Below, piece after piece: positions 10,630 through 18,962 of a stretch of DNA of 35,988 bases. The position numbers were made by a program, and so were the translations under genes. This stretch comes from Acidimicrobiaceae bacterium (lineage in GTDB: Bacteria; Actinomycetota; Acidimicrobiia; Acidimicrobiales; Aldehydirespiratoraceae): NCBI GenBank assembly GCA_016845585.1, contig JAERSO010000128.1, positions 1 to 35,988 on the forward strand, read 5' to 3'. The notes below the pieces were generated by a model, which was not told the DNA's origin, made no database searches, and saw nothing but the letters and a program-made list of their open reading frames with translations. Numbering within the stretch: position 1 is the first letter of the stretch; each line of letters starts with the position of its first letter.

Positions 10630-10636
10630 TATTCCT

Positions 10637-10660
10637 GCCGCCCGGTTTCCTTCGGGTGGC
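10637..10660 (+). terminator. Possible ctaB terminator hairpin
   Basis: GCCGCCCG (10637-10644) pairs with CGGGTGGC (10653-10660) with one G-T pair and an 8-nt loop, 7 bp after the ctaB stop. No U-tract follows. Confidence 0.35.
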
Positions 10661-10671
10661 CCGTCGCCCTG

Positions 10672-10677
10672 TAGGCT
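10672..10677 (+). promoter_or_regulatory. Candidate -10 box of the oxidase operon (TAGGCT)
   Basis: TAGGCT lies about 110 bp before the first gene. Transcription from near 10684 would give a leader of about 100 nt containing a 32-codon ORF (10688-10786), the GTGAGCGC palindrome, and a GGAGG ribosome binding site at 10766-10770. Confidence 0.3.
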
Positions 10678-10739
10678 CACGCCCGGTATGTGCCCGAAGC
10701 TGTCTGGGTCATGCTCGTACGAATTTTTGCACCCGCAAC

Positions 10740-10755
10740 GTGAGCGCGCGCTCAC
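10740..10755. promoter_or_regulatory. 16-bp perfect palindrome before the oxidase operon
   Basis: GTGAGCGCGCGCTCAC is a perfect inverted repeat 27 bp upstream of the first oxidase-cluster gene. It could be an operator or a leader hairpin. One such palindrome could occur by chance in a GC-rich window of this size, so position is the main argument. Confidence 0.35.
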
Positions 10756-10782
10756 CAATGCGGTCGGAGGACCTCTACAACG

Positions 10783-12411
10783 ATGACGATGACCGAGTCA
10801 CCGCCGGCCACGGACGCCGAAACACCGGTCGCAGCCACGAGCCCCGCCATGGGCCTCTATGACTGGCTCTCGACCAGCGACCACAAGCGCATCGGCCGCA
10901 CCTGGATCCGTGCATCCCTGCTCACCCTTCTCGGCACTGCCATCGTCGGCGTGCTGGTCGGCTTCGAACAGGTGGACGCGAGCAGCGTCGACCTCCTGGG
11001 AGGCGACAACGCCTTCTTCCAGCTCTGGAGCCTGTACCGCTTCGCCCTCGTCTTGATGGTGGCGGCGCCGCTGATGCTCGGCCTGGCAATGGTGGTCGTT
11101 CCGATGCAGGTCGGCTCCACCAACATCGCGTTCCCCCGAGCCGCACTCGCGGCCGGCTGGGGCTACATCATCGGTGCCGGCATCACCGTCGTCTCGGTGC
11201 TCGCCGGCGGTGGTTGGGGTGCACTCGACGGCGTGAGCGGCGACGAAGCCGACGCCATCGCCCTCACCCTCCTCGGCACCGGAATGGTCATCGTCTCGCT
11301 GTTGCTCGGCGCCATATCCGTTGCCACGACCGTCATCTCGCTGCGCACCAGCGGCATGAACCTCATGCGGGTGCCCTTGTTCGCCTGGTCGATGCTCGTG
11401 GCGTGTGCCGTCTGGTTGCTCACGCTGCCGATCGCCATCGCCAACCTCGCGATCATGTACGTCGATCTTCGTGGTGGACCCCTCGCCTTCGGCAACCCCG
11501 AGGGTTCCGATGCGATGTATCTCCAGCTCGCATGGATCCTCGATCAGCCGCAGGTCTACGCCATCGCCATTCCGGCGCTCGGCGTGATCGGTTCGATCGT
11601 CCCCGTGATCGCCGGCGCTCGCCAGATCGCCCATTGGGTCATGGTCACGTTCGTCGGCCTGTTCGGCCTGCTCTCGATCGGTGGCTGGTCGCAGCCCTAC
11701 TTCGCCAACACCACCGATGAAGTCCTCTACATCGCCTTCGGCATCGCAATCGTGTTGCCGGTCTTCGCCGTCATCGGCGGCGCCGCCGCAACGCTGGCTG
11801 CCGGCAGCGCTCCCGCCGGACTCCCGCCGGCCCACCTGTTGGGTGCGCTCGGCGCCGGCATCGTCCTGCTCGCCGCGGTCGTGTCGGGCGCCCTGAAGGC
11901 CATCGAGCCCTTCGATCTCGCGGGCACGAGCGCGCATGGCGGCCTGATGAACCTGGTGGCCCTCACCACGGTCACGGCCGCTCTCGCCGGCCTGTGGTTC
12001 TGGGCACCGAAGATCGGCGGCGGCTTCATGCCGTCGGGTCTCGGTCGCACCGTGATCCTCCTCTTCGTCTCAGGAGCGCTGCTGGTCGGCGTCCCCCAGG
12101 TCGTCGCCGGCTTCTTCGATGCGCCCGACCTCCTGGTGTCGGATCCCGGCGACAGCGCCGTCGACGCCATGTCGCTCGTTTCCGCCATCGGCGCTGCGGT
12201 CGTCGCGGTCGCGGCGCTGGTCGTCATCCTCGCCCTGGTGGCGAGCAACCGTGGTGCCGGCGAAGAGCCCGGCGACAACCCGTGGAACGGCCACACGCTC
12301 GAGTGGGCCACCGCCTCGCCCCCGCCCGTCGGCAACTTCGCCGAACCGCCCGCGAAGGTCGTGTCCGAAGCCCCGCTTCTCGACCTCGCCGATGAGGAGG
12401 CCGACGCCTGA
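10783..12411 (+). CDS. Subunit I-like heme-copper oxidase homologue lacking all metal ligands
   Basis: The 542-residue membrane protein has about 12 predicted helices and clear colinearity with the true CoxA encoded downstream. It shares DHKRIG near the N-terminus, PMQVGSTNIAFPR against PLQIGARDVAFPR, QPQVYAIAIP against HPEVYIIILP, FWAPKI against FWWPKI, and a post-membrane NPWNGHTLEW segment. Every histidine that binds metal in CoxA is replaced when aligned without gaps. The low-spin heme ligand is Y85. The CuB His of GHPEVY is Q255, with the Tyr kept at Y259. The CuB HH pair is Q304-P305. The HFH pair is G387 and M389. It therefore cannot bind heme a, heme a3 or CuB in the usual way. The frame is long and intact, so it is not a simple pseudogene. 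It has a GGAGG ribosome binding site and is coupled to the next gene by TGATG. A structural or assembly role in the oxidase is inference. Confidence 0.85.
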   Translation: MTMTESPPATDAETPVAATSPAMGLYDWLSTSDHKRIGRTWIRASLLTLLGTAIVGVLVGFEQVDASSVDLLGGDNAFFQLWSLYRFALVLMVAAPLMLGLAMVVVPMQVGSTNIAFPRAALAAGWGYIIGAGITVVSVLAGGGWGALDGVSGDEADAIALTLLGTGMVIVSLLLGAISVATTVISLRTSGMNLMRVPLFAWSMLVACAVWLLTLPIAIANLAIMYVDLRGGPLAFGNPEGSDAMYLQLAWILDQPQVYAIAIPALGVIGSIVPVIAGARQIAHWVMVTFVGLFGLLSIGGWSQPYFANTTDEVLYIAFGIAIVLPVFAVIGGAAATLAAGSAPAGLPPAHLLGALGAGIVLLAAVVSGALKAIEPFDLAGTSAHGGLMNLVALTTVTAALAGLWFWAPKIGGGFMPSGLGRTVILLFVSGALLVGVPQVVAGFFDAPDLLVSDPGDSAVDAMSLVSAIGAAVVAVAALVVILALVASNRGAGEEPGDNPWNGHTLEWATASPPPVGNFAEPPAKVVSEAPLLDLADEEADA

Positions 12412-13001
12412 TGGCTGCCACCACCACCTCTCTTCCCGCCGCACCGGCGCGCCGGCCGCGCACCGCCCTCGTCGGGGCGATGCTCGCCTCGGGTGCCGCG
12501 TTCATGACCTACGTCGGTCTGCTGGCGATCTACCTGGTCGAGCGGTCCAACGCCAGCCTGTCCGGCGCGGACTGGTTCCCGGAAGGAGTCATCGAGCTCG
12601 GCCCGTCCGGCTGGATCTTCTGGACCATGATCATGTCCGTGTTCACCGTCCAGTGGGCCGAGTGGTCCATCAAGACCGGTGACCGCGCCAACGGACTCTG
12701 GGCGCTCGGTCTTACCGGCCTGTTCGCCGCCGCGGTGTTCAACCAGCTCTGGTTCATCATCAACGACACCGGATTCACACTCGCGGGCTCGACCCCCGAG
12801 TTCATGTTCTTTGTTCTCAACGGCGCCTTCATCATCTTCTTGATCGGCGCCGTTTCGTTCCTGGCGCTCACCATGTTGCGAGCGCTGTTCGGCCAGTACG
12901 GCACCCGCCAAGCTGATGGAGTCGGCGCCGCCGCGATGTTCTGGAACACCGTGTGCGTCATGTACTTCATCACCTGGTACGTCGTCTACGTTACGAAGTA
13001 G
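12411..13001 (+). CDS. Subunit III-like paralogue of cytochrome c oxidase
   Basis: The 196-residue protein has five predicted membrane helices, the same number as the short actinobacterial-type CoxC encoded downstream. The C-terminal FWNTVCVMYFITWYVVYV aligns with YWHFVDIVWIFIFTVIYL of CoxC, but the conserved His and Asp of YWHFVD are replaced by Asn and Cys. Helices run at about residues 20-43, 66-88, 98-120, 133-158 and 172-195. The start overlaps the stop of the ligand-less subunit I homologue (TGATG), so the two are translationally coupled as a divergent I/III pair. Its function is unknown; association with the partner protein is inferred from coupling. Confidence 0.75.
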   Translation: MAATTTSLPAAPARRPRTALVGAMLASGAAFMTYVGLLAIYLVERSNASLSGADWFPEGVIELGPSGWIFWTMIMSVFTVQWAEWSIKTGDRANGLWALGLTGLFAAAVFNQLWFIINDTGFTLAGSTPEFMFFVLNGAFIIFLIGAVSFLALTMLRALFGQYGTRQADGVGAAAMFWNTVCVMYFITWYVVYVTK

Positions 13002-13008
13002 GAAGCAG

Positions 13009-13797
13009 ATGTTTACAACCGGCTTCAAGCTCTATTTCGGCATCGCCGTCGGACTGTTCATCGCCGCCATGGTGTATGGATATTCGACCGGTGGTGGCGG
13101 CTTCGGTCCCGCCATCTGGGGATGGAAGGGCGGCGTGGGTGACCATGTCGGCTACGTCATCCTCATGGGCCTCGCCGTGGTCTCCGGCACGCTCGGACTC
13201 ATCCTCGTCACCTTCCGTGATGCCGACCCCGCGGCGCAGGCGCACTACGCCGGCGTCGAGCAGCTTCCCTCCACCCCGCTGGTGACCGGCAGCATCTGGC
13301 CCGTCGTCGGCGCATTCGGTGCCGGCACCATGGTCGTCGGCCTGGCACTGCACTCGGCCATCTTCGTGGTCGGCCTCGTGGTCTGTGCCGCCGTTGCGAT
13401 CGAGTGGTCGATGGATGCCTGGGCCGATCGTGCGACGGGCGATCCCGCCGCCAACCGTGAGCTTCGCAACCGGGTGATGGCACCGATCGAGATCCCAGCC
13501 GCCGGCGCTGCCGCCGCCGGCATCATCGTGCTCGCGGCGTCTCGGATCCTGCTCAACGCATCGAAGCTCGGTGCGGTCATCTGGGCCGGTGTCATCGCCG
13601 TGGTCATCCTCGGCATCGGCACGCTCTATGCCACGAAGCCGAAGCTCAACAAGAACATCATTTCGGGCCTGGTGCTCGTCTCAGCGTGCGCAATTCTCGC
13701 CGGCGGCATCGTCGCCGCGGTTGACGGTGAGCGTGAGTTCCACCCCCACGAAGTCCACGAAGAAGATGACTCCCACGCGGAAGAAAACGGCGAATGA
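13009..13797 (+). CDS. CtaF-like membrane protein with extra C-terminal membrane domain
   Basis: The 262-residue protein starts at ATG 13009 after GGAAGC. The first 145 residues (helices at about 8-26, 48-69, 95-114 and 116-134) have the layout I associate with actinobacterial oxidase subunit IV/CtaF: KLYFGIAVGLFIAAMVYGY, a second helix ending LVTFRDADP, then TGSIWPVVGAFGAG and a WSMDAW end. A second half adds three helices (about 163-184, 190-211 and 219-240), which ordinary CtaF lacks. It ends in a His/Glu/Asp-rich tail with FHPHEVHEEDD. The link to CtaF is by pattern only. It lies between the divergent I/III pair and coxB, in the place expected of an oxidase subunit. Confidence 0.6.
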   Translation: MFTTGFKLYFGIAVGLFIAAMVYGYSTGGGGFGPAIWGWKGGVGDHVGYVILMGLAVVSGTLGLILVTFRDADPAAQAHYAGVEQLPSTPLVTGSIWPVVGAFGAGTMVVGLALHSAIFVVGLVVCAAVAIEWSMDAWADRATGDPAANRELRNRVMAPIEIPAAGAAAAGIIVLAASRILLNASKLGAVIWAGVIAVVILGIGTLYATKPKLNKNIISGLVLVSACAILAGGIVAAVDGEREFHPHEVHEEDDSHAEENGE

Positions 13798-13808
13798 GGA
13801 AGCACAAC

Positions 13809-15092
13809 GTGAGTGAATTCGCGACGTCTCGACGTTCACTGAGCGGCATCGTCGTCATGCTCGGCCTCGTCCTGGCCGGTTGCGCCGAGGACGCAGAACT
13901 CGACACTCTGAAACCGCAGTCCGATGTGGCACGTGAGATCGACAACCTGCTGGACCCGGTCATGGCCGTGGCGGGCGTGGTGTTCGTCATCATCTGTGGT
14001 GGCGTGCTCTGGCTCAGCCTCAAGAACCGGGTCACCGAGTACGAAGAGCTCGACTTCCCGGAGCAGACCCACGGCAACAACACCCTCGAAGTCGCATGGA
14101 CCGCGATTCCGGCGATCATCATGGCGCTCATCGCCGTCGCCACCGTCGTGGTGCACCTCTCGGTGAACGACACCGAGGCCAACGCCTACTCGGTCGAGGT
14201 CGCCGGCGACACCGAGTCCTGGGAGCCCGTGGTCGTGGTCGTCGGGCAGCAATGGTGGTGGGAATACCGCTACTACTTCTCCGAGGACATCACCGAGGAG
14301 ATGCTCGGCGACCCTCGTCACCTCCCCGAGGCCGACATCGTCACCTCCGGACAGATGATGATCCCGGCCGGCGAGGAGATCGAGCTCCTGATCTCGAGCC
14401 GCGACGTCATCCACTCGTTCTGGATCCCGGCACTCAACGGCAAACGCGATGCTCGCCCCGGCTTCTGGGCACCGTGGAAGCTCGACTCCGACGCGCCGGG
14501 CGTCTACTTCGGCCAGTGCACCGAGTTCTGCGGCGTCTCCCACTCGCGGATGCGGATGCAGGTCGTCGCCATGACCGACACCGACTTCCAGGACTGGGTC
14601 GACGAGCAAATGACTCCCGCGGCGATCCCCGAGGGTGCCGAGGAATACGTCGCAGAGCTCCGCGAGAACGGCACCGCCTCGCTCGGCGACTCCGATTCGG
14701 CCGCGGCTCGCGGCCTGGAGGCCTTCGTCGCCAACTGCTCGTCGTGTCACCTCATCGATGGTGTGAACGACCTCACGTACAACGGCGCCACGACGGAATC
14801 CGAGTCGGCCCCCGATCTGACCCACTTCGCCAGCCGCACGACCTTCGCCGGCGGCATCCTCAACACGTACAACCGTGACGGGTCGGTCAACCGCGACGAC
14901 CTCGCGGCTTGGATTCGTGACCCGAACGAAATGAAGGGCAACGTCGCCGACAACCTCGGTGACGGTGTCTCCCCACGCGGTATGCCGGCCCTCGGGTTGG
15001 GCGAACGCACCATCAGCGACCTCGTCGCCTATCTCGAAACGCTCGGTCCGAAGCCCTCGGATGAAGTCATTGCCCAGACGGAGGTGGACTGA
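13809..15092 (+). CDS. coxB: Cytochrome c oxidase subunit II with fused cytochrome c domain (caa3 type)
   Basis: Subunit II accepts electrons at the CuA centre and passes them to subunit I. The 427-residue protein begins with a lipoprotein signal (LGLVLAGC) and has two membrane helices (about 45-65 and 90-112). The cupredoxin domain carries CuA ligands H202, C237, E239, C241, H245 and M248 (VIHSFW and GQCTEFCGVSHSRM). A C-terminal cytochrome c domain has CSSCH (C310, C313, H314) and axial M392 in RGMPALG. I prefer GTG 13809, which has GAGGAAG upstream, over ATG 13794, which overlaps the previous stop; the latter would add five residues. The fused heme c makes this a caa3 oxidase. Confidence 0.95.
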   Translation: MSEFATSRRSLSGIVVMLGLVLAGCAEDAELDTLKPQSDVAREIDNLLDPVMAVAGVVFVIICGGVLWLSLKNRVTEYEELDFPEQTHGNNTLEVAWTAIPAIIMALIAVATVVVHLSVNDTEANAYSVEVAGDTESWEPVVVVVGQQWWWEYRYYFSEDITEEMLGDPRHLPEADIVTSGQMMIPAGEEIELLISSRDVIHSFWIPALNGKRDARPGFWAPWKLDSDAPGVYFGQCTEFCGVSHSRMRMQVVAMTDTDFQDWVDEQMTPAAIPEGAEEYVAELRENGTASLGDSDSAAARGLEAFVANCSSCHLIDGVNDLTYNGATTESESAPDLTHFASRTTFAGGILNTYNRDGSVNRDDLAAWIRDPNEMKGNVADNLGDGVSPRGMPALGLGERTISDLVAYLETLGPKPSDEVIAQTEVD

Positions 15093-15094
15093 TC

Positions 15095-17116
15095 ATGGCG
15101 ATCATCGAAGAACCCCTCGCCCTCGACAGCGGCCAAGCAGTTGTCGCTGAGCGTCCGCTCGGCGTCCTCACCCGCCCGCAGGCCGGCAACGGCTGGCGCG
15201 ACTGGCTCAGCTCGGTCGACCACAAGCGAATCGGAATCATGTACGGCGTGGCCGCCATGTTCTTCTTCCTCGTGGGTGGCTTCGAGGCACTGCTGATTCG
15301 CACGCAGCTGGCGTTCCCGGAGCAGGGCTTCCTGAGCCCGCAGCTCTACAACGAGATCTACACGATGCACGGCATCACGATGGTCTTCCTGTTCATCATG
15401 CCGCTTGCTGCGGCCTTCGCGAACTACCTGATCCCGTTGCAGATCGGTGCGCGAGACGTCGCCTTCCCCCGGCTCAACGCCTTGTCGTTCTGGGTCTGGC
15501 TCTCCGGTGCGGTCTTCTTGAACAGCACCTGGCTGGTCGGCGGTGGTGGTGCCGACTGTGGTTGGTTCTGCTACTCGCCCAACAGCGGTGTCACGTTCTC
15601 ACCGAGTCACGGCGTCGACTTCTATGCGATCGGCCTGCTGATCGCCGGTATCGCCTCGCTGGTGTCGTCGGTCAACCTGATCGTCACGGTCCTCAACATG
15701 CGGGCCCCGGGCATGACGTTGTTCCGCATGCCGGTGCTCACTTGGATGCTGCTGGTCACCCAGTTCCTGCTGGCGTTCGCTCTGCCCGTCATCACGGTGG
15801 CGCTGTTCCTGCTGCTGTTCGACCGGGTGTTCGACTCGCAGTTCTTCGATCCCGAAGCCGGTGCTGATCCACTGTTGTGGCAGCACTTGTTCTGGATCTT
15901 CGGACACCCCGAGGTGTACATCATCATCCTGCCGAGTTTCGGCATCATCTCCGAGATCATCCCGACGTTCAGCCGCAAGCCCATCTTCGGCTACTCGTTC
16001 ATGGTCTTCTCGGGCATCGCCATCGGCTTCATGGGGTGGGGTGTGTGGGCCCACCACATGTTCGTTTCCGGCATCGGTCCGATCTCGGTGCTTGCGTTCT
16101 CCCTGTCCACCATGTTCATCGCGGTGCCGACAGGCGTGAAGATCCTCAACTGGCTCGCCACCATGTGGGGCGGCAAGTTGAAGTTCACGACCGCCATGTT
16201 GTTCGCGGTGGGCACGGTGGCGATGTTCACCATCGGCGGCCTCTCCGGCGTCACCCACGCCCTGGCCCCGGCCGACACGCAGCAGACCGACACCTACTAC
16301 ATCGTGGCCCATTTCCACTATGTGATCTTCGGTGGCGGCGTCATGGGCCTCATGGCCGGCTCGTACTTCTGGTGGCCGAAGATCTTCGGCCACATGCTCA
16401 ACGAGACCCGGGGCAAGATCCACTTCTGGATCTCCATGGTGGGCCTGAACCTCACGTTCGGTCCGATGCACGTGCTCGGCCTGCAGGGCATGAGCCGCCG
16501 TATCGACACATATTCGGAAGGCTTCGGGTTCGCATTCTGGAACCTGATGGCCACCATCGGTTCGTACATCATTGCCGTGTCGGTCGCCTACTTCATCTAC
16601 AACGCACTCCGCTCCCGCAAGGAAGCACGCGATCTGCCGAACCCGGGACCCGATCCTTGGGACGCACGCAGCCTCGAGTGGATGGTTCCGTCACCGACCC
16701 CGGAGCACAACTTCGACGTCATCCCGACGGTCGAGTCCCAGGACGAGTGGTGGCACCGCAAGTACGGATTCGACGAGGACCACAACGTCATCCGGATCGC
16801 CACGGTCGAGGAGGCCGCGCAGAAGGGTGATGCCGAAGGTGTACACCTTCCGTCACCGTCCTTCTGGCCACTCGTGCTCGCCGTGGGTATGCCCCTCATC
16901 GGCTACGGCATCATCTTCAACCTCTGGCTCTGCGTGCTCGGTGGCCTACTCACCGGCGGCGCCATCTACGCCTGGGCCCTGGAGCCGGTCGACGACCCCG
17001 ACGCCGGTCACGGTCATGGCGATGGCCATGACGACCACTCTGACCCTGACGACGCCCCTGACGACGATGGCGACGCCGTCGCTGCCGGCGCTGATGACTC
17101 TGCAGGAGACGCCTGA
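15095..17116 (+). CDS. coxA: Cytochrome c oxidase subunit I (A1-type, catalytic)
   Basis: This is the catalytic subunit, which reduces O2 to water and pumps protons. The 673-residue protein has all ligands: H92 (TMHG, heme a), H271 and Y275 (GHPEVY, CuB with the Tyr crosslink), H320-H321 (AHHM, CuB), H406 (heme a3) and H408 (heme a) in HFHY. The Glu of GHPEVY marks an A1-type D-channel. After the 12 core helices and the DPWDARSLEW segment, two further helices (about 588-632) and a 40-residue His/Asp-rich cytoplasmic tail (GHGHGDGHDDH) follow. Its start is 2 bp after the coxB stop, and its stop overlaps the coxC start (TGATG). Confidence 0.97.
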   Translation: MAIIEEPLALDSGQAVVAERPLGVLTRPQAGNGWRDWLSSVDHKRIGIMYGVAAMFFFLVGGFEALLIRTQLAFPEQGFLSPQLYNEIYTMHGITMVFLFIMPLAAAFANYLIPLQIGARDVAFPRLNALSFWVWLSGAVFLNSTWLVGGGGADCGWFCYSPNSGVTFSPSHGVDFYAIGLLIAGIASLVSSVNLIVTVLNMRAPGMTLFRMPVLTWMLLVTQFLLAFALPVITVALFLLLFDRVFDSQFFDPEAGADPLLWQHLFWIFGHPEVYIIILPSFGIISEIIPTFSRKPIFGYSFMVFSGIAIGFMGWGVWAHHMFVSGIGPISVLAFSLSTMFIAVPTGVKILNWLATMWGGKLKFTTAMLFAVGTVAMFTIGGLSGVTHALAPADTQQTDTYYIVAHFHYVIFGGGVMGLMAGSYFWWPKIFGHMLNETRGKIHFWISMVGLNLTFGPMHVLGLQGMSRRIDTYSEGFGFAFWNLMATIGSYIIAVSVAYFIYNALRSRKEARDLPNPGPDPWDARSLEWMVPSPTPEHNFDVIPTVESQDEWWHRKYGFDEDHNVIRIATVEEAAQKGDAEGVHLPSPSFWPLVLAVGMPLIGYGIIFNLWLCVLGGLLTGGAIYAWALEPVDDPDAGHGHGDGHDDHSDPDDAPDDDGDAVAAGADDSAGDA

Positions 17117-17733
17117 TGTCCACCGCAACGGCAACGGCCGACGCCCACGCTGAGCACGATCCTCATGCCACGAACACCGGCATCTCCAATACCAAGTTGG
17201 CGATGTGGCTGTTCCTCGGCACCGAGTGCCTGCTCTTCGGTGGGCTGATCTCGACCTATCTGCTCTACAAGACGCGCGGCAACGGCAAGACCCTGCCGAC
17301 CGACATCTTCGACATCCCGTTCACCTCGGTCAGCTCGTTCGTGCTGCTCATGAGCTCGCTCACCATGGTGTTGGCCCTGTCGTCGCTCCAGCGCGGCGAG
17401 GTCGAGCGTTCCCGAGGCTGGCTGCTCACCACGGCCATGCTGGGCGGTGTGTTCATCGGCGGTCAGGTCTACGAGTTCACGAGTTTCTACCGTGAGGGCC
17501 TCGGCTACACCACGAACCCGGCGAGCTCGGCGTTCTTCACGCTCACCGGCTTCCACGGCGTCCACGTGAGCCTCGGCATCTTGATGCTGATGTCACTGGT
17601 CGTGGCGTCGATCCAGGGCAAGCTGAAGCCCCAGAACGCCGAGACGGTCGAGATCGTCGGCTTGTACTGGCACTTCGTCGACATCGTGTGGATCTTCATC
17701 TTCACGGTCATCTACCTGATCCCGGCCGAGTAG
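17116..17733 (+). CDS. coxC: Cytochrome c oxidase subunit III
   Basis: Subunit III stabilises subunit I and supports proton uptake. The 205-residue protein has a His-rich N-terminus (DAHAEHDPHA) and five helices, the short form common in actinobacteria. Signature segments are GISNTKLAMWLFLGTECLLF, TGFHGVHVSLGI and GLYWHFVDIVWIFIF at the C-terminus. The start codon overlaps the coxA stop. It is the canonical counterpart of the paralogue at 12411-13001. Confidence 0.95.
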   Translation: MSTATATADAHAEHDPHATNTGISNTKLAMWLFLGTECLLFGGLISTYLLYKTRGNGKTLPTDIFDIPFTSVSSFVLLMSSLTMVLALSSLQRGEVERSRGWLLTTAMLGGVFIGGQVYEFTSFYREGLGYTTNPASSAFFTLTGFHGVHVSLGILMLMSLVVASIQGKLKPQNAETVEIVGLYWHFVDIVWIFIFTVIYLIPAE

Positions 17734-17744
17734 GAGAGAGAGCA

Positions 17745-18083
17745 ATGAGCGAGTCCGCCACCGACGCCGCCGTCGACACCAACGACGCCCATGACGACGA
17801 TCATGCGCACCACCCCTCCGACGCCGAGTACATCAAGATCGCGCTGATCCTCGCGGTCATCACCGGTGTCGAGGTCTTCACCTACTTCGAGTCCGTCCTG
17901 GACTGGGGGTCGTTCCTCATCCCGTCATTGATGGTGATGATGGTCGTGAAGTTCTGGCTGGTCGCCCGGATGTTCATGCACCTCAAGGCCGACAAGCCGA
18001 TTCTGTCGAGCTTCTTCGTCACCGGCATCATCATGGCCGTGGCGGTGTACATGATCACCCTGCTGGCGTTCAACTTCTTCTAG
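17745..18083 (+). CDS. coxD: Cytochrome c oxidase subunit IV (prokaryotic CoxD type)
   Basis: The 112-residue protein has a His/Asp-rich N-terminal tail (DDDHAHHPSDAEY) and three helices (about 31-49, 55-77 and 86-110). IKIALILAVITGVEVFTYF, KFWLVARMFMHLKAD and the aromatic end LLAFNFF are typical of caa3-type small subunit IV. GGAGAGAG lies just before the ATG. It probably packs on subunits I/III and aids assembly. Confidence 0.88.
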   Translation: MSESATDAAVDTNDAHDDDHAHHPSDAEYIKIALILAVITGVEVFTYFESVLDWGSFLIPSLMVMMVVKFWLVARMFMHLKADKPILSSFFVTGIIMAVAVYMITLLAFNFF

Positions 18084-18087
18084 TGCC

Positions 18088-18954
18088 ATGACCGCAATGC
18101 TCGCGGTCAGTGCATGGGAGTACGAGTTTCACCCTGAGGTCTGGCTGCTCGTCGGAGCAATCGTCGCACTCGGGGTGTATTCGGTTCGCGCCATCGGTCC
18201 GATCGCGGTCGACGATGGCGACACCATCGTCACCACACCCCAGAAGCGCTACTTCATCGCGGGCGTCCTCCTGTTGTGGCTCGCTGCCGACTGGCCGATG
18301 CACGACATCGCTGAGGAACATCTGTACTTCGTACACATGTTCCAGCATCTGCTGATCAGCTTCATCGTCCCCCCGTTGTTATTGCTCGCGATGCCGGCAT
18401 GGTTGGCGCGCCTGCTGATCATGGAGGATGGTGTCGCTCAGGGAGCGCTGCGACTCCTGACGAAACCCGTCGTCGCTGGTGTGCTCTTCAATCTCTTCCA
18501 GATCCTCACCCATTGGGGTGCGGTCGTGAACCTCTCCGTCGACAACGGCGCCTTCCACTACGCGATCCATCTCGGCGTCTTCTTCTCCGCCTTGTTGATG
18601 TGGTTCCCGGTCCTCGGTCCGCTCAAGGAGCTCCAGATGAGCGAGCCGGGCAAGATGCTCTACCTGTTTCTCATGTCGATCGTCCCCACCGTTCCGGCTG
18701 GATGGCTCACCTTCGCCGAAGGTGTGGTCTACGAGGCGTATGACCACGACGATCACCTGTGGGGCATCTCGCCCACCGAGGATCAACAAGCCGCCGGAGC
18801 AGTGATGAAGATCGTCGGCGGCTTCTATCTGTGGGCGCTGATCGCCATACGCTTCATGCGCTTCGCGGCGGGTCAGCGAGAAGCCGACATGGCCGCTCGC
18901 CAGAAACGTTCCAACCTCACCTACGCCGACTTCGAACGCGAGACGCAGCCCTAG
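18088..18954 (+). CDS. ctaG: CtaG-type cytochrome c oxidase assembly protein (caa3_CtaG)
   Basis: The 288-residue membrane protein of the caa3_CtaG family is implicated in copper delivery to the CuB site. Histidine-containing helices are visible: ADWPMHDIAEEHLYFVHMFQ at about 71-90, then HLLISF, ILTHWGAVVNLSV, and AFHYAIHLGVFFSALL. EAYDHDDHLWG is a His/Asp-rich loop. The start follows coxD by 4 bp, so it ends the oxidase operon. It does not resemble the soluble Cox11-type CtaG of proteobacteria. Confidence 0.88.
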   Translation: MTAMLAVSAWEYEFHPEVWLLVGAIVALGVYSVRAIGPIAVDDGDTIVTTPQKRYFIAGVLLLWLAADWPMHDIAEEHLYFVHMFQHLLISFIVPPLLLLAMPAWLARLLIMEDGVAQGALRLLTKPVVAGVLFNLFQILTHWGAVVNLSVDNGAFHYAIHLGVFFSALLMWFPVLGPLKELQMSEPGKMLYLFLMSIVPTVPAGWLTFAEGVVYEAYDHDDHLWGISPTEDQQAAGAVMKIVGGFYLWALIAIRFMRFAAGQREADMAARQKRSNLTYADFERETQP

Positions 18955-18962
18955 CGGCAACT

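Noticed and set aside
11727..13028. 433-codon minus-strand frame opposite the subunit I and III paralogues
   Set aside because: Shadow frame caused by high GC; no start signal and no recognisable domain.
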